A stretch of DNA of 64,000 nt from Tragulus kanchil (GCA_022376925.1 JAIOJX010000005.1:91795001-91859000), one strand, 5' to 3'; positions 34,549-46,796 are shown, counted from the stretch's first letter. The notes: generated by a model not told the origin, from the letters alone. Program-made: numbers and translations.

Positions 34549-37500
34549 ATGACAATAGGAACATTCGTATCAATAATTACTTTGAATGTAAATGGATTAA
34601 ATGCTCCAACCAAACGACACAGGCTGGCTGAATGGATCCAGAAGCAAGGCCCATATATATGCTGTTTACAAGAGACCCACTTCAGACCTAGAGACACTCA
34701 TAGACTGAAAGTGAGAGGCTGGAAAAAGATATTCTATGCAAATGGAAATCAAAAGAAAGCTGGAGTAGCAATCCTCATATCAGATAAAATAGATTTTAAA
34801 GTAAAGAAGATTCTAAGAGACAAGGCAGGTCACTATATCATGATTGAGGGTTCTATCCAAGAGGAAGACATAACAGTCATAAATATCTACACACCCAACA
34901 CAGGGGCACCACAATACATAAGACAGATACCTTCAGACATAAAAGAAGAAATCAACAATAACACAGTAATAGTAGGAGACTTTAACACTTCTCTCACACC
35001 AATGGACAGACCATCCAAACAGAAAATTAATAAAGAAACACAAGCCTTCAATGCCACACTAACTAGAAAAGATGGACCTCGTCGATATCTTTAGGACTTT
35101 CCATCCAAAAGCAGAAGAATACACTTTCTTCTCAAGTGCTCATGGAACATTCTCCAAGATAGACCACATCTTGGGCCATAAATCAAACCTCAGTCAATTC
35201 AAGAAAACTGAAATTATATCAACCATCTTCTCGGACCACAATGCAATGAGACTAGAGATCAACTACAGGGAAAAAAAAAAAAAACCCGCTAAAAACACAA
35301 ACACATGGAGATTAAACAACACATACCTAAAAAACCAACTGATCACTGAGCAAATCAAAGGAGAAATTTAAAAATTCCTAGAAGAAAATGACAACGAACA
35401 CACGACCGTGCACAACCTATGGAATACCATAAAAGCAGTTCTAAAAGGAAACTTATAGCTATACAATCCTACCTCAAGAAACTAGGAAAATACGAAGCAG
35501 ATGACCTAAACCTATGCTTAAAACAATTGGAGAAAGAAGAACAAAAACATCCCAAAGCAAGCAGAAGACGGGAAATTATAAAGATTAGAGCAGAAATAAA
35601 TGAGAAAGAAATGAAAGAAACTATAGTAAATATAAATAAAACAAAAAGCTGGCTCTTCGAAAAGGTAAATAAAATCGACAAGCCACTGGCCAGACTCATC
35701 AAGAAAAAGAGAGAGAAGAATCAGATCAACAAAATCAAAAACGAAAAAGGAGAGATTACAACAGATAATGCAGAAATCCAAAGGATTCTAAGAGACTATT
35801 ATGAGCAACTCTATGGCAACAAACTGGACAACCTGGAAGAAATGGACAGTTTCTTGGGGAAGATTAAACTCCCGAGACTGAGCCAGGAAGAAACACAAAC
35901 TTTGAACAACCCAATCACAAGCTCAGAAATCGACGTTGTGATCAAAAATCTACCCAAAAATAAAAGCCCAGGGCTAGGTGGCTTCACAGCTGAATTCTAC
36001 CAAACATTTAAAGAGCTAATGCCTGTCCTTCTAAAACTCTTTCAAAAAACTGTACAGGACGGACACTTCCAAACACATTCTACGAGGCCAGCATCACCCT
36101 GATACCCAAACCAGGCAAAGACAACACAAAAACAGAAGATTACAGGCCAATTTCAATGATGGGCTTAGATGCCAAAATCCTCAATAAAATCCTAGCAAAC
36201 AGAATTCAACGACACATCAGAAACCTCTTACTTCATGATCAAGTCGGGTTCATCCCAGGCATGCAAGGATTCTTCAATATCCGCAAATCAATTGATGTGA
36301 TACACCATATCAACCATTGCAAATGCAGACTAGAGATCAACTAGGAAAAAAACCCGCTAAAAACACAAACACATGGAGATTAAACAACACATACCTAAAA
36401 AACCAACTGATCACTGAGCAAATCAAAGGAGAAATTTAAAAATTCCTAGAAGAAAATGACAACGAACACACGACCGTGCACAACCTATGGAATACCATAA
36501 AAGCAGTTCTAAAAGGAAACTTATAGCTATACAATCCTACCTCAAGAAACTAGGAAAATACGAAGCAGATGACCTAAACCTATGCTTAAAACAATTGGAG
36601 AAAGAAGAACAAAAACATCCCAAAGCAAGCAGAAGACGGGAAATTATAAAGATTAGAGCAGAAATAAATGAGAAAGAAATGAAAGAAACTATAGTAAATA
36701 TAAATAAAACAAAAAGCTGGCTCTTCGAAAAGGTAAATAAAATCGACAAGCCACTGGCCAGACTCATCAAGAAAAAGAGAGAGAAGAATCAGATCAACAA
36801 AATCAAAAACGAAAAAGGAGAGATTACAACAGATAATGCAGAAATCCAAAGGATTCTAAGAGACTATTATGAGCAACTCTATGGCAACAAACTGGACAAC
36901 CTGGAAGAAATGGACAGTTTCTTGGGGAAGATTAAACTCCCGAGACTGAGCCAGGAAGAAACACAAACTTTGAACAACCCAATCACAAGCTCAGAAATCG
37001 ACGTTGTGATCAAAAATCTACCCAAAAATAAAAGCCCAGGGCTAGGTGGCTTCACAGCTGAATTCTACCAAACATTTAAAGAGCTAATGCCTGTCCTTCT
37101 AAAACTCTTTCAAAAAACTGTACAGGACGGACACTTCCAAACACATTCTACGAGGCCAGCATCACCCTGATACCCAAACCAGGCAAAGACAACACAAAAA
37201 CAGAAGATTACAGGCCAATTTCAATGATGGGCTTAGATGCCAAAATCCTCAATAAAATCCTAGCAAACAGAATTCAACGACACATCAGAAACCTCTTACT
37301 TCATGATCAAGTCGGGTTCATCCCAGGCATGCAAGGATTCTTCAATATCCGCAAATCAATTGATGTGATACACCATATCAACAAATTGAGAGACAAAAAT
37401 CACATGATCATCTCAATAGATGCAGAAAAAGCCTTCGACAAAGTACAACACCCATTTATGATAAAAAAAAAAAAAATCTTCAGAAAATGGGCATAGAAGG

Positions 37501-39418
37501 AACCTATCTCAACTTAGTGAAAGCCATCTATGAGAAGCCCACAGCGAACATTATCCTCAATGGTGAAAAACTGGAAGCATTCTCTCTAAGATCAGGAACA
37601 AGACAGGGGTGCCCACTTTCACCGCTACTATTCAACATAGTCCTAGAAGTCCTAGCAACAGCAATAAGAGAAGAGAAAGAAATCAAAGGAATCCAGATTG
37701 GAAAGGAAGAAGTCAAGCTCTCTCTTTTTGCAGACGACATGATATTATACATAGAAAATCCCAAAGACACGGTTACAAAGCTTCTAGAGCTAATCAACGA
37801 ATTCAGCAAAGTCGCAGGATACAAAGTCAACACACAGAAATCACTGGCATTCCTATACACAAACAATGAAAAATCAGAAAACAAAATCAAAGAGGCAATC
37901 CCCCTTACCACTGCAACCAAAAGAATCAAATACCTAGGAATAAACCTACCCAAAGAAACAAAAGAACTGTACACAGGAAACTACAAGACACTCATGAGAG
38001 AAATTAAAGAAGACTTAAACAGATGGCGAGATATTCCTTGTTCCTGGGTCAGAAGAATCAATATTGTGAAAATGACCATACTACCAAATATCATCTACAG
38101 ATTCAATGCAATACCTATCCAACTACCAATGACATTTTTCACAGAACTAGACCAAAGAATCACACAGTTCATATGGAAACACAAAAGACCTTGAATAGCC
38201 AAAGCAATCCTGAGAAAGAAAAACGGAGCTGGAGGGATCAGCCTTCCTAACTTCAGACTCTACTACAAAGCAACAGTCATCAAGACAGTATGGTACTGGC
38301 ACAGAAACAGAACTATAGACCAATGGAACAAGATTGAGAACCCAGAGATAAACCCACACACCTATGGGTACCTTATTTTTGACAAAGGAGGCGAAACTAT
38401 AAAATGGGAGAAAGACAGCCTCTTCAACAAATGGTGCTGGGAAAATTGGACAACTACATGCAAAAAAATGAAGTTGGAACATTCCCTGACACCATACACA
38501 AAGATCAACTCAAAACAGATTAAAGACCTAAATGTAAGACCAGAAACCATCAAACTCTTAGAGGAGAACATAGACAAAACCCTTAAGGACATCTATCAAA
38601 GCAAGATCTTCTCTGACCCACCTACTAGAATAGTGGAACTGAAAAGAAAAATGAACATGTGGGACCTCATGAAATGTCAAAGCTTTTGTACAGCAAAAGA
38701 AATTACAAAAAAGCTGAACTGACACCCCACAGAGTGGGAGAAAATCATAGCAAATGAAACAACAGACAAAGAATTAATCTCCAAAATCTACAAACAACTC
38801 AGACAACTCAGCACTGGAAAAACGAACAACCCAATCAAAAAATGGGAAAAAGATCTAAAGAGGCACCTCTCCAAAGAGGGCATACAGATGGCCCAAAACA
38901 TGAGACGATGCTCAACCTCGCTTATTATTAGAGAAATGCAAATCAAAACTACAATGAGATATCACCTCACACGCATCGGAATGGCCATCATCAAAAAATT
39001 TGCAGACAATAAATGCTGGAGAGTGTGTGGAGAAAGGGGAACCCTCTTGCATTGCTGGTGGGAATGTCAATTGATACAGCCTCTATGGAAGACAGTACGG
39101 AGATTCCTTAAAAAACTAAAACTAGAAGCACCCTGTGACCCAGCAGTCCCACTCTTAGGCTTATATCCTGATGAAATCAAAACTGAAAGAAGCACCTGTA
39201 CCCCAATGTTCACTGCAGCTTTCTATACAATAGCTAAATCCTGGAAGTTACTTAGATGTCCATTGATGAATGAATGGATAAAAAAACATTGGTACATGTA
39301 TACATTGGAATACTTCTCAGCTGTAAAAAGAAATGCAGAAGAGTCAATCCTAATGAGGTGGATGAATCTAGAACCTATCATAAAAAGTGAAGTAAGTCAA
39401 AAAGAGAAAGACAAGTAG
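34549..39418 (+). pseudogene. L1 ORF2 (endonuclease/reverse transcriptase), broken
   Basis: The endonuclease part (34549-35094) has LNVNGLNAP, QETH and GDFN. It ends in GPRRYL after a frameshift, and the next frame (from 35072) carries DLVDIFRTFHPK and SDHNAM. Further pieces are 36487-37170 (ends HSTRPASP), 37224-37496 (ends at an A14 run) and 37487-38194 (FADD at residues 81-84; ends HKRP, stop). The last two are 38468-38722 (ends KKLN, stop) and 38888-39418 ([14 protein letters not shown], Cys-rich end). The last three are in one frame, separated by nonsense codons. Every major lesion is shared with the minus-strand L1. Confidence 0.94.
35250..37382. repeat. Direct tandem duplication 10 (period about 1068 bp) inside L1 ORF2
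   Basis: Bases 35250-36314 recur at 36328-37382. The A14 run at 35271-35284 is much shorter in the second copy. The join cattgcaaatgcagac is a degraded form of cacaatgcaatgagac before the first copy. The 227-codon middle-domain frame therefore appears twice (35419-36102 and 36487-37170). Confidence 0.94.
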
Positions 39419-39781
39419 TGTATACTAACACATGTATATGAAATCTAGTAGGACGCTCTTGATAACACACGCAGGGAATTCATGGAAAAACAGACAGAGC
39501 ATAGACATATGGACGTTGTGGGGAAGAAACAGGGAGGGGGAAGCATGGAGGGAGTAACACGGAAACCTATACTGTCATATGTGGAAAAGATAGCTATTGT
39601 CATTATGCTAAGGGAATAGGAGTACTCACAATGGCATGAGGCGATGGGCCGGAGTGGTCGGATGGTGGCAACTCGGGGGGCAGGGACCACAAATATGCAT
39701 ATGACTGATCTGGGAACATACATGTCTGTGAACAACAAAACTCTGTAAAACCTTTAAAGTAAAGAATAAAAAAGAAAGAAA
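39419..39781 (+). other. L1 3' UTR and A-rich tail (plus-strand element)
   Basis: A G-rich tract (about 39520-39690), AATAAA at 39765-39770, and a tail of A runs with GAAA units. It diverges strongly from the 3' UTR of the minus-strand element, with many substitutions and indels. Confidence 0.8.
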
Positions 39782-39796
39782 GAAAGAGAACCAGAG
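39782..39796 (+). other. Possible target-site duplication half (3' side of plus-strand L1)
   Basis: gaaagagaaccagag follows the tail directly. It equals the 15 bases preceding the 5' end of the other, minus-strand L1 (complement of 12224-12238). No such match exists at this element's own 5' end. Confidence 0.65.
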
Positions 39797-40589
39797 ATCA
39801 GGAGGCCTGGACTTAGGAGTCCTTCCATTCTCAGGAGGAAGCATGTAGGGGAAATAGTCACAGTTCCAAAGCACTAAGGCGAAACTAGAGAAGGCCAAAA
39901 GAACAGAGGATCTTGGAACTCAGAGGTGGGGATTGGACAATAGATAGAAGGCAAGGTCTCCTGGCAGGACTTTAAGTCTATGGCTATAAATTCACCTCAA
40001 TGTTCTGGCACTTATACAAACCATGAGGAGCCTCTCTCAATTTTATGTAACACGTTGGTGGGACTGATGCTCAGTAATCCAGTTTCACTCAATTTATCTG
40101 TATGTAATATGTTGTTTCCTATAGTGAAGGCACCATTGAATTTTAAGATAGCACAGAAGAATTACACTTTTCAACTGCAAATGAAATACCTTTTTTTTTT
40201 TTTTTAAACAACTGTCAAAAATCTATTATTGTAAAATCAATTCTACACCCAATTTCCAACAGTGGATTAGAGATACCTGGCAAGTGACTTTCAGGGCACT
40301 GTGGAGTGTATTTTCTTATTTTTGGGCCAGGCATTCTTCCAGAATCTTTATTGAATCTCACCGTTTTCTTCTCCCATCCAAGACCATCAGGTTGAGAGTC
40401 ACACTGCCAACACTGCTACACTGTTTACCTCTTGGAAAGAAATATTTTTTGTCTCTGTAGTGTGAAACCGAATACCCTTTTCATGAGAATTCAAAGATCT
40501 TAATTTGCATTTTCTTGATGATTAATGGTGTTCAATATTTTTTTGTGTGCTTATTTACTATCCATACTATACACTCCTAGGATAGAATG
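39797..40589. other. No gene recognised
   Basis: Unique-looking DNA with a T run at about 40190-40206. I see no exon, RNA gene or named repeat. Confidence 0.45.
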
Positions 40590-41190
40590 TCTTAAGTTTA
40601 AAAAATAATAACAAAATACCCCAAACTTGGCACTCTCAAATTTTGGCGAAGGATGTGAAGCTATAGGAACATTCATACATTGCTTGTTGCACCACTCTTC
40701 TAGAAAATGGCTTAGTAGTTTTTTAATGAAGTTAAATGTGCCCTCAGCATATCACCCAGGAGTCTCATTCCTGGGTATTTACCATAAAGAAATGAACTTG
40801 TATAAAAAATATTTAAGCAGCATTATTTTTGATCACCCCAAACTAGGAAAAACCCACACTTTCTTCAGTAGGTAGGTGTCTAAATCAACTATGTAAGTTC
40901 ATCCAGTGGAATATTACTCCATTGAGCATTAGGCAGAACCAAACTACTGACACATGTAACAGCATGGATAAACTTCATATGGGTTCTTCCAGGTGAAACA
41001 AGCTAATCTCAAAAATTACATATGGTATGATTACTTTATATGGCATTCTGGAAAAGACAAACCTATAGTGACAGAAAACAGATCAGTGACTGCTGTGGTT
41101 GTGCGGTCAGGGAAAGGTATAAGAGGCAGCACAGGGGAACTCAGAGAAAGATGAAGCTCTTCTGATTGTGAACTCTGTTATAGGCTCTAG
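40590..41190 (+). mobile_element. Old L1 ORF2 3' end and 3' UTR relic
   Basis: The translated stretch SFLGIYHKEMNLYKKYLSS at about 40770-40830 matches the LLGIYPKE-type region near the end of L1 ORF2. It is followed by ccagtggaatattactccat and aacagcatggataaacttca, landmarks of the L1 ORF2 end. Then comes the cagatcagtgactgctgtgg type 3' UTR. It is diverged and not functional. Confidence 0.75.
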
Positions 41191-41202
41191 ACGTGTGTTA
41201 AA

Positions 41203-41313
41203 GGGCTTCCCTGGTGGTTTAGACAGTAAAGAATGAGCCTGCATTGTGGGAGATACAAGTTCAGTCCCTGGGTTGGGGAGATCCTGTGGAGAAGAGAATG
41301 GCTACCCATTCTA
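41203..41313 (+). mobile_element. Bov-tA SINE, 3'-truncated
   Basis: gggcttccctggtggtttag, gcctgcattgtgggagatac, agttcagtccctgggttggg and gaatggctacccattctag. The 3' half is missing. An 8-base duplication gtgttaaa flanks it (41195-41202 and 41314-41321), so the truncated form may have inserted as such. Confidence 0.88.
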
Positions 41314-41321
41314 GTGTTAAA

Positions 41322-41689
41322 ATTCATAGACCTGTATATACCTCAAAAAATAGGTAAATTTTAATGAATGTAAATTATAAATAAATAATGCTGAAGAAGA
41401 TTGTCTTTACCAAGTAAGTAGAAGTGGTCCCCACACAGATTAGTTCCTTAATTGTAGATATTCACACATTATGTAGACTTAACATTCTGACCTGGAATGG
41501 TGACTTAAGGCCTTATCAAGGTAGAACCCAGATTCAGGTCTTCTATTGTCATAACACTTATATTTTTCATGAACAGATAACTTGAAAATTCTGAGTGAAT
41601 TTACAAACCCATGGAATATTTCTTATTAGAGAAATAATAAGAATTCATCATTTGCCATTTATTTTATCATAATAGAATAATTATTTCTT
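41322..41689. other. AT-rich stretch, nothing recognised
   Basis: No supported gene or repeat; AT-rich with short A/T runs. Confidence 0.45.
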
Positions 41690-42390
41690 TCCTTTTTAAA
41701 TTTTTAGTGTATATTGGAGTATAGTTGCTTGCAATGTTGTATTAGTTTCAGATGTACAGCAAAGTGATTTCATTGTATGTATATGAATATATATTCTTTT
41801 TCAGATTCTTTTCCCATAGAAGGTATTATAGAGTATTGAGTAGAGTTCCCTTTGCTATACAGTAGGTCTTTGTTGATTATTTTACATATAGTAGTGTGTA
41901 TATGTTAATCCCAAGCATCCTAGTTTATCCCTCACCCACATTTCCCTTTTGGTGATCATAAGTTTGTTGTCTAAGTCTGTTTCTGTTTTGTAATTAAGTT
42001 CACTTGTATAATATTTTTGGATTCCACATATAAGTGATAGCACATGACGTGGTGTATCACATAGGTTGAAATCTGCAATGTTGAAAAATCTTTCCATCCC
42101 TGGGGTAAGTCCCACTTGTATGAGCCTTTACTGTACTGTTGAATTTGGTTTGCTAGTATTTTGTTGAGGATTTTGGAGTCTGTGTTCATCAGTGATGCTG
42201 GCCTGTAATTTTCTCTTTTTTGTGGTATCTTTGCTTTGGTTTGATATCAGGGTGATGGTGGCCTCATAAAATGTATTTGGTAGTGTTCCTATCTCTGCAA
42301 TTTTTTGAAAGAATTTCGGAAGGATAGATGTTAACTCTTCTCTAAATGTTTGATAGAATTTGCCTATGAAACCATCTTGTCCTGAATTTT

Positions 42391-42659
42391 TTTTTTAATT
42401 TTGGCCTCTTTTATTGGTCCTTCATTTATTTATTTTCATCCGTCTTAATTCTTTGGCCTGTGTGGGCCTCCCATCACAGTGGCCTCTCCTGTAGCAGAGC
42501 ACTAGCTCTGGGCACATGTGCTTCAGAGCGCTGGCTCGTAATTGGACACACCAGTCTAGACGCTCCACAGCGTATGGGATCTTCCCATGCCAGGGATCAA
42601 ACCGGCACCCCCTGCAACTATAAGGCAGACTCTTTACCCACTGGACCATCAGGGAAGCC
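42391..42659 (-). mobile_element. CHR-like tRNA-derived SINE, older copy
   Basis: Minus strand: gggcttccctgatggtccag, tgggtaaagagtctgcctta, ggtttgatccctggcatggg, then the long body with ggccactgtgatgggaggcc and gatgaaaataaataaatgaa, ending gaccaataaaagaggcc. It is flanked by cctgaatttt (42381-42390) and cctgaactttt (42660-42670), a diverged target-site duplication. L1 sequence resumes on its right, confirming insertion into the old L1. Confidence 0.85.
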
Positions 42660-42710
42660 CCTGAACTTTTCTTTTGTTGAGACTTTCTTAATCACAGTTT
42701 CAGTTTCAGT

Positions 42711-42888
42711 ACCCACCTGCCGATGCAGGAGACATAAGAGACCTGAGTTTGATCCCTGGGTTGGGAAGATCCCCTGGAGAAGGAAAAGGCTTCTCACTCC
42801 AGTATTCTTGCCTGGAGAATTCCATGGCTTGTCCATGGGTTGCAAAGAGTCAGACATGACTGAGCAACTGATACACATACACATAAGA
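42711..42888 (+). mobile_element. Bov-tA SINE, 5'-truncated
   Basis: acccacctgccgatgcagga, gacctgagtttgatccctgg, gttgggaagatcccctggag, actccagtattcttgcctgg and cagacatgactgagcaactg. It lacks the first about 35 bases of the head. It sits inside the old L1. Confidence 0.93.
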
Positions 42889-43809
42889 GGCTTGTGCAGG
42901 CTTCCTAGTGAGAGAGATTGGTGCCAGCCCACTGGTGGATTAAGCTGAGGCTTGTCTCTCTGGTGAAGAAGAACATGTTAATGGATGGGTTTACAGATTG
43001 CTGTGGGTTTAGGAAGAGGTGAGACTGTGTTCCTACTCTGGTGGTTGTTTGGCTAGCACTGGAGCCTCCATGCTATTGTGTGGGACAAGCTCATGCCTTT
43101 AGGACAACTCACCTCAATGAGTACTCCCCAGTACCTTCGCTACCAGTGTCCTCTCTCCACTGAGCCACCCCAAGGTGGCTACCACCTGTCTCTTCAGGAA
43201 ATCCTCCTCCAAGACCATCTGGCAGATCTGGCCCAGCTGCCTATGAAGTCACTGCTTTTTCCCTTGGGTCCTGGTGTGCACAAGATCTTATGTGTGCCCT
43301 TTAAGAGTAGAGTGTCTGTTTTCCCAAGTCCTGTGAAGTTCCTGTGATCGAGTCCTGTTGGCTTTCAAGGCCAGTTACTCTGGGGTCTCCTCCCAATGAC
43401 TGACCCTCATATCGGGAAGCCTGAGATGGGGCTCAGAACTCTCACTCCTGCGGGAGAACCTGTGTAATATAACTATTTTCCAGATTATGGTTTACCCACT
43501 CAGCAGGTATGAGATTTGATTATATCATGAATGCTCCCCTTCTATTGCCTCTTTGTGGTTTCCTCTTTGTCTTTGACAGTAGAGTATCTTTTTTGGTAAG
43601 GTCCAGACTTTTCTTTGTCTATGGTTATTCAGCAGTTATTTGGGATTTTGATGTTTTGTAAGAGGAGGTGTGCTCACGTCCTTCTACTCTGTCATTTTGT
43701 CCTTATGTCTAAGGTAGAAGAATTATTTGAATCCTTATATATCACTTTTTAACAATTATTAAATAAATAAGAATAAGAACTGTCACAACTGAAACAGCAA
43801 CAAAAGCTG

Positions 43810-43933
43810 ATATTCCTAGGAATAAATCCAACAAATTATGTGCAAGATATTTTGGAAAATATTGTAAAAAAAAATATTCCTAGGAATAAACCCAACAAAT
43901 TATGTGCAAGATATTTTGGAAAATATTGTAAAA
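43810..43933. repeat. Short tandem duplication (about 60 bp, period 64)
   Basis: The unit starts atattcctaggaataaa and ends aaaatattgtaaaa (43810-43869). It recurs at 43874-43933 with one substitution (aatccaac versus aacccaac). The unit itself resembles old L1 ORF2 (tacctaggaataaa). Unlike the about 1.1 kb series, this looks like an ordinary small tandem duplication. Confidence 0.85.
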
Positions 43934-44157
43934 GATTATTACAAGACAAGAAAGGATACTTAAGTAGTAAGACTGTGGTTAGTGACTGGGAAAACTCAAT
44001 ATCATAAATATCATCTCACTGCAAATAATGTATGCATTCTAAATTCAAGTCATACCTGAATGGGTGTTTTGATTTTGTGGAATTTTATGAGATAACTATA
44101 ATATTCATGTCAGCAGTAACGAGCCAATTCCAGGTGAAGAAACTGTAAGAAAGAAAG

Positions 44158-46225
44158 GGAAATATGATGTGGCACTTGGATCTCTCTTTAGGAATGAAGA
44201 AATCCATGTCCCAGATGCTGAGCGTGCTGGCAACAGACTCTCCTTAGTTGTCAGCTGCCTTTGTATATTGCCCTGGTGGAAGAGAGCTTTCCAGACCAAG
44301 AACATGCCCCTTGTCCAGGTTGTTTTATTGATCAATGCTAGGGTACAAAGACCATGCCTTTGCTCCACCTCGGGACAATTTTGGAAGTCCGTCCCAGCTC
44401 CAGAGCTCCTTGTGAGGTTCACTGGTATCTTCAGTGGGACTGCATCATAGCTCAGCTGCTTCTGCCCAATTCAGCTTCCTTCCTCTCCCTTTCATATACT
44501 TTAATTCCAAGAGGAATCTGTATCAAAACTTTTACATGCTTATAGCTATCTCAGGGTTTTCCTTGTTCCTGAAATCCAACCAGTGACTAAGGACTTTCTC
44601 AGATATCAAAGTCTGTTTATTATAAAGGTATAGTCCTTAAGACTGCACGGTACTAACATCAGAATAAGTGAAGAGGTATGTGAAACAGAGTGTAGCAATA
44701 GAACCTGGTGTATGTGAGAGGTGACATTATATTAAATTGGAAAAAATGCACTATTTAGCAACAGTTGCTGTGACAATTGTCTGTTCACTTGGGAGAAAAT
44801 AGATCTATTGCCAAAAATTCCCACAAGGAACAAATACATAAATGTAAAGAGCAAAAAAGTAAAATTATTTATAAAATATAGAATAATGTCTTTGTGATGA
44901 GACAGGAAGGAAGTTCTTATATAAGATGCAAAGGTTGAAATTGCAGAAGAAGAGACTGATAAATTTGATGATGTATACACTAAAAATTTCATTATATGTG
45001 TCAAACATGGTGATGTATACTCAAAAGAGTAGAACCTAGAATATATAAATAATTTACACAAATTAGTAAGAGATGCAAACAGAAAACTAGAAAAGGCATG
45101 AATACAGATTTGCAGAGGAAGAAATACAAATGACCAAAAACCTTAAGAAAAGATGGTCAGACTCACTGATAGAATATAAAAAATATTTACAATTGGGATG
45201 AGAAATGAAAGGAAATATGATGTGGCACTTGGATCTCTCTTTAGGAATGAAGAAATCCATGTCCCAGATGCTGAGCGTGCTGGCAACAGACTCTCCTTAG
45301 TTGTCAGCTGCCTTTGTATATTGCCCTGGTGGAAGAGAGCTTTCCAGACCAAGAACATGCCCCTTGTCCAGGTTGTTTTATTGATCAATGCTAGGGTACA
45401 AAGACCATGCCTTTGCTCCACCTCGGGACAATTTTGGAAGTCCGTCCCAGCTCCAGAGCTCCTTGTGAGGTTCACTGGTATCTTCAGTGGGACTGCATCA
45501 TAGCTCAGCTGCTTCTGCCCAATTCAGCTTCCTTCCTCTCCCTTTCATATACTTTAATTCCAAGAGGAATCTGTATCAAAACTTTTACATGCTTATAGCT
45601 ATCTCAGGGTTTTCCTTGTTCCTGAAATCCAACCAGTGACTAAGGACTTTCTCAGATATCAAAGTCTGTTTATTATAAAGGTATAGTCCTTAAGACTGCA
45701 CGGTACTAACATCAGAATAAGTGAAGAGGTATGTGAAACAGAGTGTAGCAATAGAACCTGGTGTATGTGAGAGGTGACATTATATTAAATTGGAAAAAAT
45801 GCACTATTTAGCAACAGTTGCTGTGACAATTGTCTGTTCACTTGGGAGAAAATAGATCTATTGCCAAAAATTCCCACAAGGAACAAATACATAAATGTAA
45901 AGAGCAAAAAAGTAAAATTATTTATAAAATATAGAATAATGTCTTTGTGATGAGACAGGAAGGAAGTTCTTATATAAGATGCAAAGGTTGAAATTGCAGA
46001 AGAAGAGACTGATAAATTTGATGATGTATACACTAAAAATTTCATTATATGTGTCAAACATGGTGATGTATACTCAAAAGAGTAGAACCTAGAATATATA
46101 AATAATTTACACAAATTAGTAAGAGATGCAAACAGAAAACTAGAAAAAGGCATGAATACAGATTTGCAGAGGAAGAAATACAAATGACCAAAAACCTTAA
46201 GAAAAGATGGTCAGACTCACTGATA
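44158..46225. repeat. Direct tandem duplication 11 (period about 1053 bp)
   Basis: Bases 44158-45171 recur at 45211-46225, with one A-run difference (agaaaagg versus agaaaaagg near 46142). The roughly 40-base join (45172-45210) is A-rich, and its source is not obvious. Confidence 0.93.
44165..44600 (+). mobile_element. Ancient LTR-like block (ERVL-type?), low certainty
   Basis: The run agctccagagctccttgtga, actggtatcttcagtgggac, agctgcttctgcccaattca, tccctttcatatactttaat and aaaacttttacatgcttata follows the order of the 3' part of an old mammalian LTR as I remember it. I cannot name the subfamily. The 93-codon open frame inside it has no recognisable domain. A second copy lies at about 45218-45653 through duplication 11. 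Confidence 0.4.
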
Positions 46226-46239
46226 ATTAATGACATATA
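44600..46239. other. No gene recognised
   Basis: Duplication 11 fills this stretch. Apart from the LTR-like copy it shows AT-rich DNA with low-complexity frames on the minus strand (e.g. 45785-46183). No host exon is supported. Confidence 0.45.
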
Positions 46240-46796
46240 AATCAGGAGATGCTATTTCTCATCCTTGAGAACTATGAAATATAACAAATGTGGGAAGGGA
46301 TGTGAGAAAATAGCAACAACCTCTTTGAAGAGGCATTTGGTAGTACCTTACAAATTTTATTTCACATGTACTTTTTGAGAAACTCATAGGAATATGCATA
46401 TAGTGACTTAACAGTGACAATGAGTGGTCTCTTATATGTAATAGCAAATAATTGGAAGCAACCTATATGTCCATCAGTAAGGGATGGATGAATACTTGTT
46501 TATGCATATGATGAACTCTTCAGTATATAGCAGCTGAGTTAAGCATGTTTACTTGTTTCAGCAAAAATATTGAAAATATATTATGGAATAGAACTTGTGT
46601 GTGGTAAAATATTTATTTATTAAATTTAAACTTGTAAAATAATGTTATATACAATTTTTGAAGAAACATACTAATGGTACATATTTTTAACTGTGTTATA
46701 GAAGAAAAGCATAACATCTTCAGAAAAATAGTTGTCTGAAGAAAGCAGGAAAATGAGATGGGAAAAGTCTGCAACTGTAAGTAACATTTCATTTTC
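46240..46796 (+). mobile_element. Old L1 ORF2 3' end relic
   Basis: aataattggaagcaacctat, atgtccatcagtaagggatg and gatgaatacttgtttatgca match the aaattggaaacaacctaaat / gtccatcaatagggga type landmarks near the end of L1 ORF2. It is followed by 3' UTR-like AT-rich DNA. It is repeated from 47355 by duplication 12. Confidence 0.7.

Larger units (their letters stand above)
31617..39781 (+). mobile_element. Full-length ruminant L1 (L1-BT type), plus strand
   Basis: A complete L1: 5' UTR (1.94 kb), intact ORF1, broken ORF2, 3' UTR and an A-rich/GAAA tail. It spans 8.2 kb including one 1.07 kb duplication, so about 7.1 kb net. The body is nearly identical to the minus-strand L1, with the same ORF2 lesions, but the 3' UTR is clearly different. 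No duplication of its 5' flank (ctaaaatacagacacagag) is seen after its tail. The bases after the tail instead match the 5' flank of the other L1. Confidence 0.95.
41690..43700 (-). mobile_element. Old L1 with internal deletion, hosting two SINEs
   Basis: Read on the minus strand: the 5' UTR starts at about 43700 (ggacaaaatgacagagtaga, aaggacgtgagcacacctcc) and runs to about 42890. Then comes part of the reverse transcriptase region (42050-42390 and 42660-42710; frame with [15 protein letters not shown]), then a 3' UTR (41690-42040; gctgtacatctgaaactaat). ORF1 and most of ORF2 are missing. A CHR-like SINE and a Bov-tA SINE lie inside it. Confidence 0.75.

Noticed and set aside
44169..44450. 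93-codon frame, repeated at 45198-45503, as a host exon
   Set aside because: It falls in an old LTR-like block and the repetition is duplication 11. No protein domain is recognisable.
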